Positions 43,527 to 52,805 of a stretch of 64,000 nucleotides of DNA are shown piece by piece. Source of the DNA: Citromicrobium sp. UBA3494 (lineage in GTDB: Bacteria > Pseudomonadota > Alphaproteobacteria > Sphingomonadales > Sphingomonadaceae); NCBI GenBank assembly GCA_002377695.1, contig DFQH01000009.1, forward strand, positions 62,001-126,000, written 5' to 3'. The position numbers and the translations under genes are program-made. Every line of letters begins with the position of its first letter. The first letter of the stretch is position 1. The notes beneath the pieces are model-generated. The model was not told the DNA's origin. It searched no databases and saw nothing but the letters and a program-made list of their open reading frames with translations.

Positions 43527-46319
43527 TCAGCCATGCGCGCCGAACTGGTTGGCGATAGCGGTGGAGATACGCAGGCATAGATCGTAGGCCTGCTCTATCG
43601 GTTCGATGTACTCGCGCCGGATCGCCGCATAGCCATCTCCTTCCCCTCGCGGGTAGTCGCCTGCCTCAGCCACCGGGAAGTCGCTCTTGCGTGCGATTTC
43701 CGTAGGATAGGCGCGGCGCAGCTGCGCCAGCGCATCGTCCACCCGCAGCGAAAAGACCATTTCCAGCACGTCGGTGCGGCTGATGTCGTTCGCGCGGCTG
43801 AAGGCAGGGACGGAGACAACCTTCAGGAACATTTGCTGCAACAGCGCGAGGCGGACCGCCTGCAACGCGCCGATGGTGCGGCGGACACTCTCTCGCTCGG
43901 TCCGGTCATCGCTGTCGGCCGCTTCCTGTTCCATCAGGTCCAGCAGGCGATGGAACTTGAGCGCATCCACCCGCAGGCGTGAGGCAAGCCGACGGAACAC
44001 GCCCGTCCGGTCATCACCGATCAGGTATTCGGCCAAAGCCTCGCACGATCGCGCGAGGTGGCTCTCCGCCCCGCGATAGGTGCGGCTTGCCCAGTACGCC
44101 GAATTGAACAGCTCGCCATGCGCGGCGACCGTCTTGATGCTGGCAAGCGCGTCGGATGCGCGGGCCAGCCGCATGATCTGTCGCCCGCGCGGGCTTTCCG
44201 CCAGCAGGGCTGCGATATCTTCGTACGTGCCGTCGGACGCACTCCCGATCCCGGCGATGATGTTCACCGGATAGCCTAGCTGCTGGAGGATCGCGTTGTG
44301 GGGGATCGCACGGATCTGCCGCAGGCTCATCTCGCGTTCGGCATTGATGTCGGACTGGCGGCGTGATTTGCGGCTGCCGGTCTGCCCTAGCAGGCCCAGG
44401 CCGAAGCTGGTGATCGCGCGCGAATAGGTGCGGCTTTCCAGGTGATCGCGCTGATGCTCCTTGATCGCGCGGTAGAAATCGAGGCTCAGGTCCGTGCGGC
44501 GGTAGAAGGGATCGACCGGCACATCTGCGTCCGCAAGTTTGGGCGTCAGCGCCGCGATCTGCGTGAGGGTGGAGAGTGCCAGTTCCGGCCCGGCGAAGAA
44601 CAGGTAGCCATCCCCGCCCTGGAAACTCGCTTCGGCCTCCAGCCTGATCCCGGCCCGCGCGAAGCGGCGCCGCGCCCATGGGCTGAGCGGCCATTCGAGC
44701 CGGTCCGCGAAGCTGGCGGGATGCGCGCCGCGCCCCATCCCCTCGCCATGCGTGTCGAACACCAGCGCCGCCACATCCGTCAGGTCATTGGCAGCCATCG
44801 CCTCGGCCATGCGGCCTTGCAGCCGCTCGATCGCCAGACTGGCGGGAACCTGGCCCACGAAGCGGCCGGCGTCGGAAAAGCCCGTCTGGATGGCGATCCG
44901 TCCGCGCTTGCGGGCATAGGTGCGGTAGCTCTCCTCGGCGAGAAGCGAGTCGAGAAAGCGCCCGCCATGTTCCAGCGCGCTCTCGGTCTCGAACAGGGGC
45001 GAAACATCGATCCGGTCCTCGATACCGAACAGCCGCGCGAAATAGAGCGCGGCGAGCACGGTCGCGGGCTGCTCGCACTCGGCCACCAGCATGCGGATCG
45101 GCGCATCGCCGTCGATATGCTTCAGGATCTGCGTCATCGCCAGGAACTGGCGCACGGCGGTGCTGCTCTCGACGGCCAGGCTGGCGAAGTTGGCGCGCTG
45201 CGGCTGCGCATTGTCCAGCAGGTCGCGCAGCGCCGCCATGGCACCGCGGCTGGACAGGTCGATCTCGGGATCGTCGAGTTCGCGGCGGATCGCGTTGTGC
45301 AACTGCTTCGCGTTCACGCGGAAATGTATCCACCCCATGCCGAGGCCGTCCGCGCGCATCGCCGCGGTCAGCGTGCGTAGCGCCACGGCCTTTTCCGGCT
45401 CGGCATCGCGGGCATCGCCTTCCAGCCGCGCGATGAGGGGCGCAAGAGAGAGCAACCGCGCCTCATGCTCCTGCGTCAGCCGGTCGGCCGCTTGGGTCAG
45501 GGCGGCGGGATCGGAAAGATCGCCCGCGAAGGCATCGGAAATGTCCTGCGTATGCTCCTGCGCCGCGCGCAGAGTGCCGAGCAGTTCGTGGCTCGTGTCG
45601 ATCCGTTCAAGCAAGGCGGCATACCGGCCGAGCCGCTGCGCCTTCTCCGCCAGCCTGAACGCGATGGACGTGTACCAGGTAATGTCCGTACGCCCGTCCA
45701 TGTCGTAGCCGACCCAAGTGGCGAAGCGGAAGGGCAGCGGATCGAGCTCCTGCCAGCGATCGGGCCACCTGTCCTGCGCGGTGCGCAGAACCGCCGCCAC
45801 GATGGTGTCGCGCGCGTCCTGCGCATTGGCCATCGCCGCCATCGCCCGCTCATGCTCGTAGCGTAGCGTGATCTCGGGAGCCGCCGCATCCTTGTCGGGC
45901 GCGGGTGTATCGCCGGTCAGCGCGCCTTGCGCGACGGCATCCGATTGCGCGGGGGTCAGCAGAAAGGTGGGGTGAGCGGTAAACACCGCGTGCATGCGGG
46001 GGTGCGACCAGGCCTCCCGGAACGCCTCGAAATCGCCGTCCGGATCGCCAGCCAGCGCGGTCAGCCGCGCACGATGCGTCTCGGGCTCCAGCAAGCGCCG
46101 CAGGCGCGCGGCGCGTGCCCCCAGCGAGCGGTCGACCAGCTCGTCGACCAGACCGGAAAGCCCTTCCAGCGTCAGCTCACCGCTCTCCAGCCCGCGCGAC
46201 AGCTCGTGGGAGAGCTGGAACACGGGATTGAACAGCGGGGTCTCCTGCGTTCGGCGGTGCAGCGCCTGCAACCGCTCGGTAAGACCGTCGAGACTCGTCA
46301 GATTGGCTTTGGCGCTCAC
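43527..46319 (-). CDS. Divergent phosphoenolpyruvate carboxylase-like protein
   Basis: The 930-residue protein (start at GTG 46319, chosen for AGGGAG at 7 bases) follows the PEPC fold and order but with altered motifs. It keeps TAHPT with His116, though followed by Phe instead of Glu. It also has SPLFETESALE and FSDAGRFVGQ (479-490 region) in place of the lysine-containing GYSDSxKDxG. THGEGMGRGAHP stands in place of FHGRGGxxGRGG, then GSRKSRR and RQIRAIPHN resembling GSRPxKR and LRAIPW, and a C-terminal Gly. True PEPC carboxylates PEP to oxaloacetate. Loss of the motif lysine and of the FHGRGG pattern makes activity doubtful. It is a paralogue in the PEPC family, and its role is open. Confidence 0.8.
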   Translation of the reverse strand: MSAKANLTSLDGLTERLQALHRRTQETPLFNPVFQLSHELSRGLESGELTLEGLSGLVDELVDRSLGARAARLRRLLEPETHRARLTALAGDPDGDFEAFREAWSHPRMHAVFTAHPTFLLTPAQSDAVAQGALTGDTPAPDKDAAAPEITLRYEHERAMAAMANAQDARDTIVAAVLRTAQDRWPDRWQELDPLPFRFATWVGYDMDGRTDITWYTSIAFRLAEKAQRLGRYAALLERIDTSHELLGTLRAAQEHTQDISDAFAGDLSDPAALTQAADRLTQEHEARLLSLAPLIARLEGDARDAEPEKAVALRTLTAAMRADGLGMGWIHFRVNAKQLHNAIRRELDDPEIDLSSRGAMAALRDLLDNAQPQRANFASLAVESSTAVRQFLAMTQILKHIDGDAPIRMLVAECEQPATVLAALYFARLFGIEDRIDVSPLFETESALEHGGRFLDSLLAEESYRTYARKRGRIAIQTGFSDAGRFVGQVPASLAIERLQGRMAEAMAANDLTDVAALVFDTHGEGMGRGAHPASFADRLEWPLSPWARRRFARAGIRLEAEASFQGGDGYLFFAGPELALSTLTQIAALTPKLADADVPVDPFYRRTDLSLDFYRAIKEHQRDHLESRTYSRAITSFGLGLLGQTGSRKSRRQSDINAEREMSLRQIRAIPHNAILQQLGYPVNIIAGIGSASDGTYEDIAALLAESPRGRQIMRLARASDALASIKTVAAHGELFNSAYWASRTYRGAESHLARSCEALAEYLIGDDRTGVFRRLASRLRVDALKFHRLLDLMEQEAADSDDRTERESVRRTIGALQAVRLALLQQMFLKVVSVPAFSRANDISRTDVLEMVFSLRVDDALAQLRRAYPTEIARKSDFPVAEAGDYPRGEGDGYAAIRREYIEPIEQAYDLCLRISTAIANQFGAHG

Positions 46320-46429
46320 GTTCACTCCCTGGTTTTCGAAACAGGAACGATCTCGCAAGTGCGAAGGTCCCGCGTCAATAACCCGATAGCGCCGTGCAGT
46401 GGGAACCGGGCCGCACGAATGCGGCCAGG

Positions 46430-49400
46430 CTACTCAGTCGCAACGATATTATCGTCCGAATTGCGGTCGATATATTTGTTGTAGGGATCGATCCCGGCGA
46501 AAGCGGGCCGCCTCTCGGTGACGATGCGAACGGTCTGCGCGCCCGACCGTACGGGATAGCGGCGCATCTGGATGACGTCGTCAGCATCGAAGGCACCCAG
46601 CCCCGGCCTTTCGGTGAACAGGCCGATTTCGATCACATCGTCGAGCATGGCCTTGCGCTCTTCACCCTTGCCGTCGGCGTAGAACTTGTCGGCCTCGATC
46701 TCGATCTCGGTTTCGAACCGGCCATCGTCCATTTCGCGGACCACCGCTTCTTCAGCCTTCAGGTCGTAGAGCGTGATCCGGCGCAGCAGATCCTCCACCA
46801 GGTCGCGCTCTCGCTCGTTGCGGGCGAGCGAGGCGAACCCCCCGACCAGATCGCGCGAATTGGCGAAGGGCGCGCCCTTGAACCTGTAGCGCTCCAGCAG
46901 GTCCGAAAGCATCGCATTGACGCGATCCTCGCCCAGCCGATCCTGCAGCAGGTACATCGCCACCGCGCCCTTGCGGTAATGGATGTAGCCCTGGTTCTCG
47001 ACCCGCTCGAGCGGCAGTTCCTCGATCGCCTCGCTGCCACGGGCGCTCAGGTAATTGTCCAGTTCGTACTTGAGGAAGCGGCGGATGTTATCCTCGCCAT
47101 ACAGGTCCTTCATCACCATCAGCGCGGAATATTGCGCCATGGTCTCCACCAGCATGGTGCCGCCCTGCTGGTCCGCGCTGATCAGCTGGTGCGCCCAGTA
47201 CTGGTGGCCCAGCTCGTGCGCGGTGACATAGGTGACATAGTCGATGGCTTCCGCATCGCCATTATCGGCGATGAAGCCGATCCTTTCGGAAAACGGGATC
47301 GTCCCGGCAAAGGCCTGCGCAAAGCTGGCATAGCCCGGGAATTCGATGATGCGGGCGTAATCGAACTGGTACGGGCCGAAATTGGCTTCGTAGTAATCCA
47401 GGCTCGCTTCCATCGCGTCGAGCATCCGCTCCACGTTGAAGTCGTGAGTCGGGTGGTGATAGATTTCGAGCGTCGTCCCATCGTGTTCGCGCCGCGCGAC
47501 TTCGTAGTCTGCCGACTGGATGGAGAAGAAGCCGAGGATCGGCTGCTCCGCCACGAAGCGCGCCACACGCCGGTCGCCTTCCACATCGTCCGCAACGCGA
47601 TCGCCCGGCGCGATCGGCGTCTGGCCGGCCACCGTCGAGACGGTAATGTCGGACGTCACCCACGGCGCGTTGCCCACGTAGTTGCGGTTGCGCGCACTTT
47701 CGTCTTCCAGCTTCGCCTGGCGCAGTTCCGACGGCAGGCCGTATTTGCGGCGGGTCGCACGATCCTGCAGCAGGCCCGAACGGTCCATCCCGATCTGCGG
47801 CATGAACTCGCTGTTGTTCAGGAAGGTGCCGTTGCGCACCAGCCGCGTATCGTCACCCTGCGCGCGCAGCCCTTGCTGCCAGCGGCGGGTGGTGAAGGTG
47901 AACTCTCCGGTCGCGCCCGGTGCCAGCGGTTCCTCGAAGCGATAGATGCGGTAGAGATTCTCTTCGTCGTTCATGGCCAGCGTGGCCCCGGCGACATTGA
48001 GCGAGAGGATTTCCGCGTTCGGATCGGGCAGGCGAAGGTGCAGCTGCTCGATCGGCGCCTCGGTGTTGTTGGCAAAGGCGATCCGCCCGCGCGCCTGCAT
48101 CCGCGTTTCCTCGGGGTACAGGTCGACCGCCAGCCGCACATCGGTCGCGGTGGGCTGAGGCAGCGTTTCGTACTTGAGATACTTTTTCTCGTACGCTGCC
48201 AGCGCGGCTTCGACATCGTCCTGCGTGCGGTACTCGTTCAGCACGTTCATCTGGTAGAAGATCCACCCTCCGCTCAGGGCGGCGACCAGCAGGGACGCGG
48301 CAAGAATGCCGCCCGCGGGCGAGACCAGGCGACGCGGCATCTGCCTGAGACGGGGCAGCAGGGCGGCATCCGCCCCACGGCGCCACAGCATGTGGGCAAG
48401 TACCGCCAGTGCCAGCGCGATCGCCCCCCAGTAAAGCCGCAGCCACCAGCCGGTCGCCCAGCCGACATCCGCACCGTTGATGTCCGACACACGCATCTGG
48501 CCGGTGCTGCCGTAGAGATAGAGCGGATGGTCGAAGCCCATCGTCGCCAGCACGATGGTGGCAATGGTATAGAGCACCATGATGCCCCAGCCGACGTACT
48601 TGTTGGGGCTGAGCGCCTGGACGAAAATCGACAGGATCGCGATCAGCAGCATGTCCACCGACAAGGGCAACACGTACCACGCAAGGTACTTGCCGATCTC
48701 GAAATCGGTATAGCCACGGCCCGCCTGGATCAGGATCGCGGCGACCACGGAGATCAGCAGCGTGGCGATCAGGACGAAGGCGACCGCGATGGTCTTGGGC
48801 ACCATGTAGGACCAGCCGGGGACCGAGGTGGAATCGACGATCTCGTGGAACTTGCGGTCCCGGTCCCGCCAGACCAGTTCCCCACCGTAGTAGATTGCAA
48901 TGATGATCGGGATGATGGTGAAACTGCCCATCAGCGGCTCGATCATGGAGAAGGTGATCGGGCGCGCGGGCGTTCCGTAGATCTCGTTCCCGAACCACAG
49001 TGAACCGAAGGCATTGAAAAGGCCCATCAGCAGCAGGATGAAGAAAGCGGGGCTGCGCAGCACCTGCCCCATCTCGAATTTCGTGCGTGCGACCAGCCGC
49101 GCCCACCCGGCCCTCTCCGGGGTCGGTTCGGGCAGGGTATCGACGATGCTCGGCTCCTTGCGGGCGAGCTTCGCTTCCTTCTTCGCCGCCTTGCGCGCCT
49201 TGCGCGCGGAGATCGCCTTGCTGGCAAAGCGGAAGCGCCAGTAGGCAAGCGCCAGCATCAGCACCGCGAAGCCGAGCCAGATTGCCCGGTTGACCAACAG
49301 GACGCTATCGACAGGCGGGATCATCGAATTGGATTCCGCCGCCGTCCAGTAGCGGGTGGCATTGCCGAACGCAGCGAGACCGAAGGGTTCGACATAGCTT

Positions 49401-50014
49401 GCCAGGTCGCGGTATTCGGGCTGGCTGCCCATGATCGCGTTGAGCACGATGTACAGCACCAGGAAGCCGACTACGGCCACATAGGTGTACATCATGGATC
49501 GGGTCATGGTGGCGACCGCAAAGAACAGCGCGCTGACCATGAACACCGACGGCATGGCGAACACGAAATAGGCGACCGCATAGTAGGCGAAACGGTTCGG
49601 CCCGATCGTCTCGGGGTCGAGCCAGGGCATCAGCGAGCCGAGCCAGATACCCAGCGGCACCACCAGAAAGGCGAGCGCGGCGGCTATGAAGGCCCCGGCA
49701 AACCGCCCGAGAAGATAGCTGAACTTGCTGACCTGCGTGGACCGGATCAGCGGCCCGAAACCGCTTTCCTCGTCGCGCACGATCACGTTGGCGACGAAGG
49801 CGGTGGTCACGAACATGAAGAAGATCGTCAGCACCAAATGCGTCGTGACGATGGCGACGGGGCTGTTGAGGTTGACGTTGCCGCCCCCGCCGATGGTGAT
49901 GTCGTCGCTCGCCATCGCGCCGTAAGTCAGCAGGAAGAAGATGACCGCCGCGACCCAGAATACCGGATTGCGCAGCTGATAGCGCAGCTCGAACAGAGCA
50001 ATCTTGCCGAACAT
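46430..50014 (-). CDS. ABC-2-type permease fused to M1-family aminopeptidase
   Basis: This is a 1194-residue membrane protein. The N-terminal half (about 1-580) has two sets of roughly six spans each (for example FWVAAVIFFLLTYGAMA, LTIFFMFVTTAFVANVIV, FTIIPIIIAIYYGGELVW, VLIATLLISVVAAILI), typical of ABC-2 permeases. The C-terminal half (about 610-1194) is gluzincin M1-like: an N-terminal beta domain (TDVRLAVDLYPEETRMQARG), then HELGH (His933, Glu934, His937), with the third zinc ligand Glu957 19 residues after His937 in MLVETMAQYSALMV. The peptidase should face the periplasm. The ATPase gene precedes it by 12 bases. Confidence 0.92.
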   Translation of the reverse strand: MFGKIALFELRYQLRNPVFWVAAVIFFLLTYGAMASDDITIGGGGNVNLNSPVAIVTTHLVLTIFFMFVTTAFVANVIVRDEESGFGPLIRSTQVSKFSYLLGRFAGAFIAAALAFLVVPLGIWLGSLMPWLDPETIGPNRFAYYAVAYFVFAMPSVFMVSALFFAVATMTRSMMYTYVAVVGFLVLYIVLNAIMGSQPEYRDLASYVEPFGLAAFGNATRYWTAAESNSMIPPVDSVLLVNRAIWLGFAVLMLALAYWRFRFASKAISARKARKAAKKEAKLARKEPSIVDTLPEPTPERAGWARLVARTKFEMGQVLRSPAFFILLLMGLFNAFGSLWFGNEIYGTPARPITFSMIEPLMGSFTIIPIIIAIYYGGELVWRDRDRKFHEIVDSTSVPGWSYMVPKTIAVAFVLIATLLISVVAAILIQAGRGYTDFEIGKYLAWYVLPLSVDMLLIAILSIFVQALSPNKYVGWGIMVLYTIATIVLATMGFDHPLYLYGSTGQMRVSDINGADVGWATGWWLRLYWGAIALALAVLAHMLWRRGADAALLPRLRQMPRRLVSPAGGILAASLLVAALSGGWIFYQMNVLNEYRTQDDVEAALAAYEKKYLKYETLPQPTATDVRLAVDLYPEETRMQARGRIAFANNTEAPIEQLHLRLPDPNAEILSLNVAGATLAMNDEENLYRIYRFEEPLAPGATGEFTFTTRRWQQGLRAQGDDTRLVRNGTFLNNSEFMPQIGMDRSGLLQDRATRRKYGLPSELRQAKLEDESARNRNYVGNAPWVTSDITVSTVAGQTPIAPGDRVADDVEGDRRVARFVAEQPILGFFSIQSADYEVARREHDGTTLEIYHHPTHDFNVERMLDAMEASLDYYEANFGPYQFDYARIIEFPGYASFAQAFAGTIPFSERIGFIADNGDAEAIDYVTYVTAHELGHQYWAHQLISADQQGGTMLVETMAQYSALMVMKDLYGEDNIRRFLKYELDNYLSARGSEAIEELPLERVENQGYIHYRKGAVAMYLLQDRLGEDRVNAMLSDLLERYRFKGAPFANSRDLVGGFASLARNERERDLVEDLLRRITLYDLKAEEAVVREMDDGRFETEIEIEADKFYADGKGEERKAMLDDVIEIGLFTERPGLGAFDADDVIQMRRYPVRSGAQTVRIVTERRPAFAGIDPYNKYIDRNSDDNIVATE

Positions 50015-50026
50015 TCTGACCGCCCC

Positions 50027-50920
50027 TTACGCTGCGATGTCGGTGGTGGTGCGGCGCGCGGTGGCAAGGGTGGAGAAATAGACATCCTCCAGCCCGCCCT
50101 CGACCGGCTCGAACCCGGCGCCCGGCGCGCCCTCGGCCAGCACGTGAACGATCGTCTGCCCCGCGAACAATCGGGTGGAGATGACCTCGTGGCTCTGGCG
50201 CATTGCGTCGAGTTCCGAACGCTCGATGGCTTTCGCCCACACCGTACCACGCGCTTTCTCGATCAGGTCCCTGGGCGCGCCCTGCAGGCTGATCTTCCCA
50301 TCGATCAGAACCGCCATGCGCGGGCACAGGTCCGCCACGTCCTCCACGATATGGGTCGACAGGATCACCACCACATTCTCGCCGATCTCGGCCAGCAGGT
50401 TCAGGAAGCGGTTGCGCTCTTCCGGGTCGAGCCCGGCGGTGGGTTCGTCCACGATGATCAGGTTCGGATTGCCGATCAGCGCCTGTGCGATGCCGAAGCG
50501 CTGGCGCATGCCGCCGGAAAAGCCCGCGATGGCTTTCTTGCGCACATTCCACAGGTTCACCTGGTTGAGCAGGGTCTCGACCGTATCCTTGCGGTCCGAG
50601 GCAGAGGACACGCCCTTCAGGACAGCCATGTGATCGAGCATGTCGTAAGCGGAAACGCGCGGATAGACGCCGAAATCCTGCGGCAGGTAGCCGAGCTGCT
50701 TGCGCAGTTCCTCAGGATTTTCGAGCACGTCGATTTCGCCGAACCGGATGCTGCCCGAAGTGGGCGTCTGCAGCGTGGCCACGGTGCGCATCAAAGTCGA
50801 CTTGCCCGCGCCATTGGGCCCCAGAAGCCCGAACATGCCCTTGGGAATCGACAGACTCACGTCATCCAGCGCGCGTACGCCGTTGGGATAGACATGGGTG
50901 ACATTGGCCAGTTCGAGCAT
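50027..50920 (-). CDS. ABC transporter ATP-binding protein
   Basis: The 297-residue protein starts at ATG 50920 with AGGGGAA upstream; the 25 extra codons further up are not conserved. It has Walker A LLGPNGAGKST, Q-loop YLPQDFGVYPRVSAYDML, signature FSGGMRQRFGIAQAL, Walker B LIIVDEPTAGLDPEER and switch STH, followed by a C-terminal domain of about 85 residues. Its layout matches drug/bacteriocin-type (CcmA class) exporters. It is the partner of the permease-peptidase fusion 12 bases downstream. Confidence 0.95.
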   Translation of the reverse strand: MLELANVTHVYPNGVRALDDVSLSIPKGMFGLLGPNGAGKSTLMRTVATLQTPTSGSIRFGEIDVLENPEELRKQLGYLPQDFGVYPRVSAYDMLDHMAVLKGVSSASDRKDTVETLLNQVNLWNVRKKAIAGFSGGMRQRFGIAQALIGNPNLIIVDEPTAGLDPEERNRFLNLLAEIGENVVVILSTHIVEDVADLCPRMAVLIDGKISLQGAPRDLIEKARGTVWAKAIERSELDAMRQSHEVISTRLFAGQTIVHVLAEGAPGAGFEPVEGGLEDVYFSTLATARRTTTDIAA

Positions 50921-51141
50921 TGTTGGAATTCCCCTGAAGATGGGCCCGAAGCTAGCAGGTCGGTCAAACAGGTCCATTGCCGTAGGTCGATCCATGACGG
51001 TGGCTGGTCGATGGATCGCCCGCGGGCATGCCCGGGCGGTACGCCCTAACGGACATTGTCACCTCTCTCACAGGCTTGGTCAGTGGGCTGCGAGACGCGG
51101 ACGCCGCATGGTCGGGCGCGATTGCAACAGGGGAGCTCGCA

Positions 51142-52029
51142 ATGAAGAACGCATCCATCCTGACCGCCTCGGCAGTGGCCCTTGCCTTGGCCGTACCCGC
51201 TCCGGCGATGGCGAAGAAGAAGCAAGAAGACCTCACGCTGGCGACCTGCGCGCAAAGCATGGGCACCATTGCGGTGGTCGACGGCGATACGCAGGGCTGG
51301 TCGGAATACGGCCTTGGCTCCCCGCGCGAACTGATCAATTCGCTGGCGGTGGAGTCGGGCTGCTTCACCCCGCACACCGCCGCCGGTGGCGTGCCCGCCG
51401 ACTATCTGCTGAACGTCGTGGCGGGCAACAGCGAGGAAGTGGACCAGTCCATCGAGATGGCGAAGTCCGCCGCGATGGAAGGTCTCGTCCGCTCCGGCGC
51501 GGCGTCCGCCGTGCTGTCCAAGGTGCCGGTTGCAGGCGCGGTGCTGGGCATGTTCGGTGGCTTCGGCGGCAAGAAGAAGCGGGTGGCCGCGGGCATCAAG
51601 CTGCTCAGCCCCGCGTCCGGTCTCACCATCGTGACCGGCAGCGGCGAGGTGAAGAAATCCTCGATCGGCTTCGGGGGAGCGGGCGGCTGGACTGCGGGTG
51701 CCGCCGCAGCGGGCTATGGCGACAGCAAGAAAGGCAAGATGCTGGTCGAGGCTTTCGTGATCGCCTTCAACGAAGTCGTCGCGCAGGGCGAGACGATCCG
51801 GTCGGTGCCGAAGATGCAGGCCGCCGCCGCCGCCGCGCCGGCCCAGCCCGCCGCCGTCACCGCGATCGACACCATCCTGCGCTCCGCCCCCAGCGCCACC
51901 GCGCAGGAAGTCCGCTCGCTGCGCGCAGGCACCGAACTGACGCCGACCGGAACCCGCGACGGCCTGTTTATCGAGGTCGAGGACAATTATGGCACCAGAG
52001 GCTGGGTCTCGGTTGAAGACCTTGGCTGA
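51142..52029 (+). CDS. Exported CsgG-like protein with C-terminal SH3 domain
   Basis: The 295-residue protein starts at ATG 51142 after GGGGAG and has a signal peptide (ILTASAVALALAVPAPAMA). The middle is reminiscent of CsgG-type curli/holdfast assembly proteins: CAQSMGTIAVVDGD, SPRELINSLAVESGCF, then AGIKLLSPASGLTIVTGSGEVKKSSIGFGGAGGWTAG and the end KMLVEAFVIAFNEVVAQGE. An Ala/Pro linker leads to a bacterial SH3-like domain (EVRSLRAGTELTPTGTRDGLFIEVE...GTRGWVSVEDL, about 250-295). The CsgG resemblance is my pattern reading and not certain. It lies 73 bases upstream of the response regulator and probably begins that operon. Confidence 0.78.
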   Translation: MKNASILTASAVALALAVPAPAMAKKKQEDLTLATCAQSMGTIAVVDGDTQGWSEYGLGSPRELINSLAVESGCFTPHTAAGGVPADYLLNVVAGNSEEVDQSIEMAKSAAMEGLVRSGAASAVLSKVPVAGAVLGMFGGFGGKKKRVAAGIKLLSPASGLTIVTGSGEVKKSSIGFGGAGGWTAGAAAAGYGDSKKGKMLVEAFVIAFNEVVAQGETIRSVPKMQAAAAAAPAQPAAVTAIDTILRSAPSATAQEVRSLRAGTELTPTGTRDGLFIEVEDNYGTRGWVSVEDLG

Positions 52030-52102
52030 GGCAGCGGGCGCTTGTCCGGACGGCCCGGCGGTGGCACCCATGGTGCCATCGCAGGGCGCTGCCGGAGGAT
52101 GC

Positions 52103-52801
52103 ATGGGCGCTGAACTCGAGAATCTGCGCCTCCTCTACGTGGAGGACGATGCAAGATCGATCGCACAGGTGCAGGAACTGGCAGTGGCGCGCGGGGCGCG
52201 GATCGTGTGCGAACAGAGCGGCTCGGCCGGTCTGCTGCGCGCCGGAATGGAGGCGTTCGACGTCATCATACTCGATCGCATGCTCGGCGATATCGAAGGT
52301 ATCACGATCATCCAGCGGCTGCGTGAAAGCGGGGTCGGCACGCCGATCCTGATGCTTTCCGCCCTCGGGCGGACGAGCGACCGGGCCGAAGGGCTGGATG
52401 CGGGGGCGGACGATTATCTGGCCAAGCCGTTCGAAGCGGGCGAGCTGTTCGCACGGATCAAGGCCCTGCACCGTAGGTCGGCGGGGCAGCAGCACAGCGC
52501 GGTGATCCTGTACGGCGCATTCGAATGCCACGTGAAGGCGCGCACCGCCTTCCGCCAGAACCGGCACCTCGCGCTCAGCCCGCGCGAGTTCGAGCTGTTC
52601 CGCTATTTCATGGAAAACGCGGGCGAAACCGTCACGCGGGACATGCTGCTGCGCGATGTGTGGGGAATGGCCTTCGATCCGCAGACCAATGTGGTCGACG
52701 TGAACATAGGTCGCCTGCGCCGCAAGCTGGAAGAAGGCTTCGACACCCCGGCGCTGGAGACGATCTGGGGTTCGGGTTACCGTCTCCTGGACGGGAGCTA
52801 G
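52103..52801 (+). CDS. OmpR/PhoB-family response regulator
   Basis: The 232-residue protein starts at ATG 52103, with GGAGG at good spacing; the frame open upstream overlaps the previous gene. The receiver domain (1-120) has acidic pocket LYVEDD, phosphoacceptor Asp58 in IILDRMLGD, and Lys in YLAKPF. The winged-helix DNA-binding domain (about 135-232) has LSPREFELFRYFMENAGETVTRDMLL and VDVNIGRLRRKLEEGFDTPALETIWGSGYRLL. It is directly followed by the kinase gene and likely controls this locus; no direct-repeat operator was identified. Confidence 0.95.
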   Translation: MGAELENLRLLYVEDDARSIAQVQELAVARGARIVCEQSGSAGLLRAGMEAFDVIILDRMLGDIEGITIIQRLRESGVGTPILMLSALGRTSDRAEGLDAGADDYLAKPFEAGELFARIKALHRRSAGQQHSAVILYGAFECHVKARTAFRQNRHLALSPREFELFRYFMENAGETVTRDMLLRDVWGMAFDPQTNVVDVNIGRLRRKLEEGFDTPALETIWGSGYRLLDGS

Positions 52802-52805
52802 GGCC

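Noticed and set aside
46394..49003. An 869-codon open frame on the plus strand
   Set aside because: It is antisense to the peptidase half of the ABC-M1 fusion, which has intact zinc ligands; the shadow has no motif.
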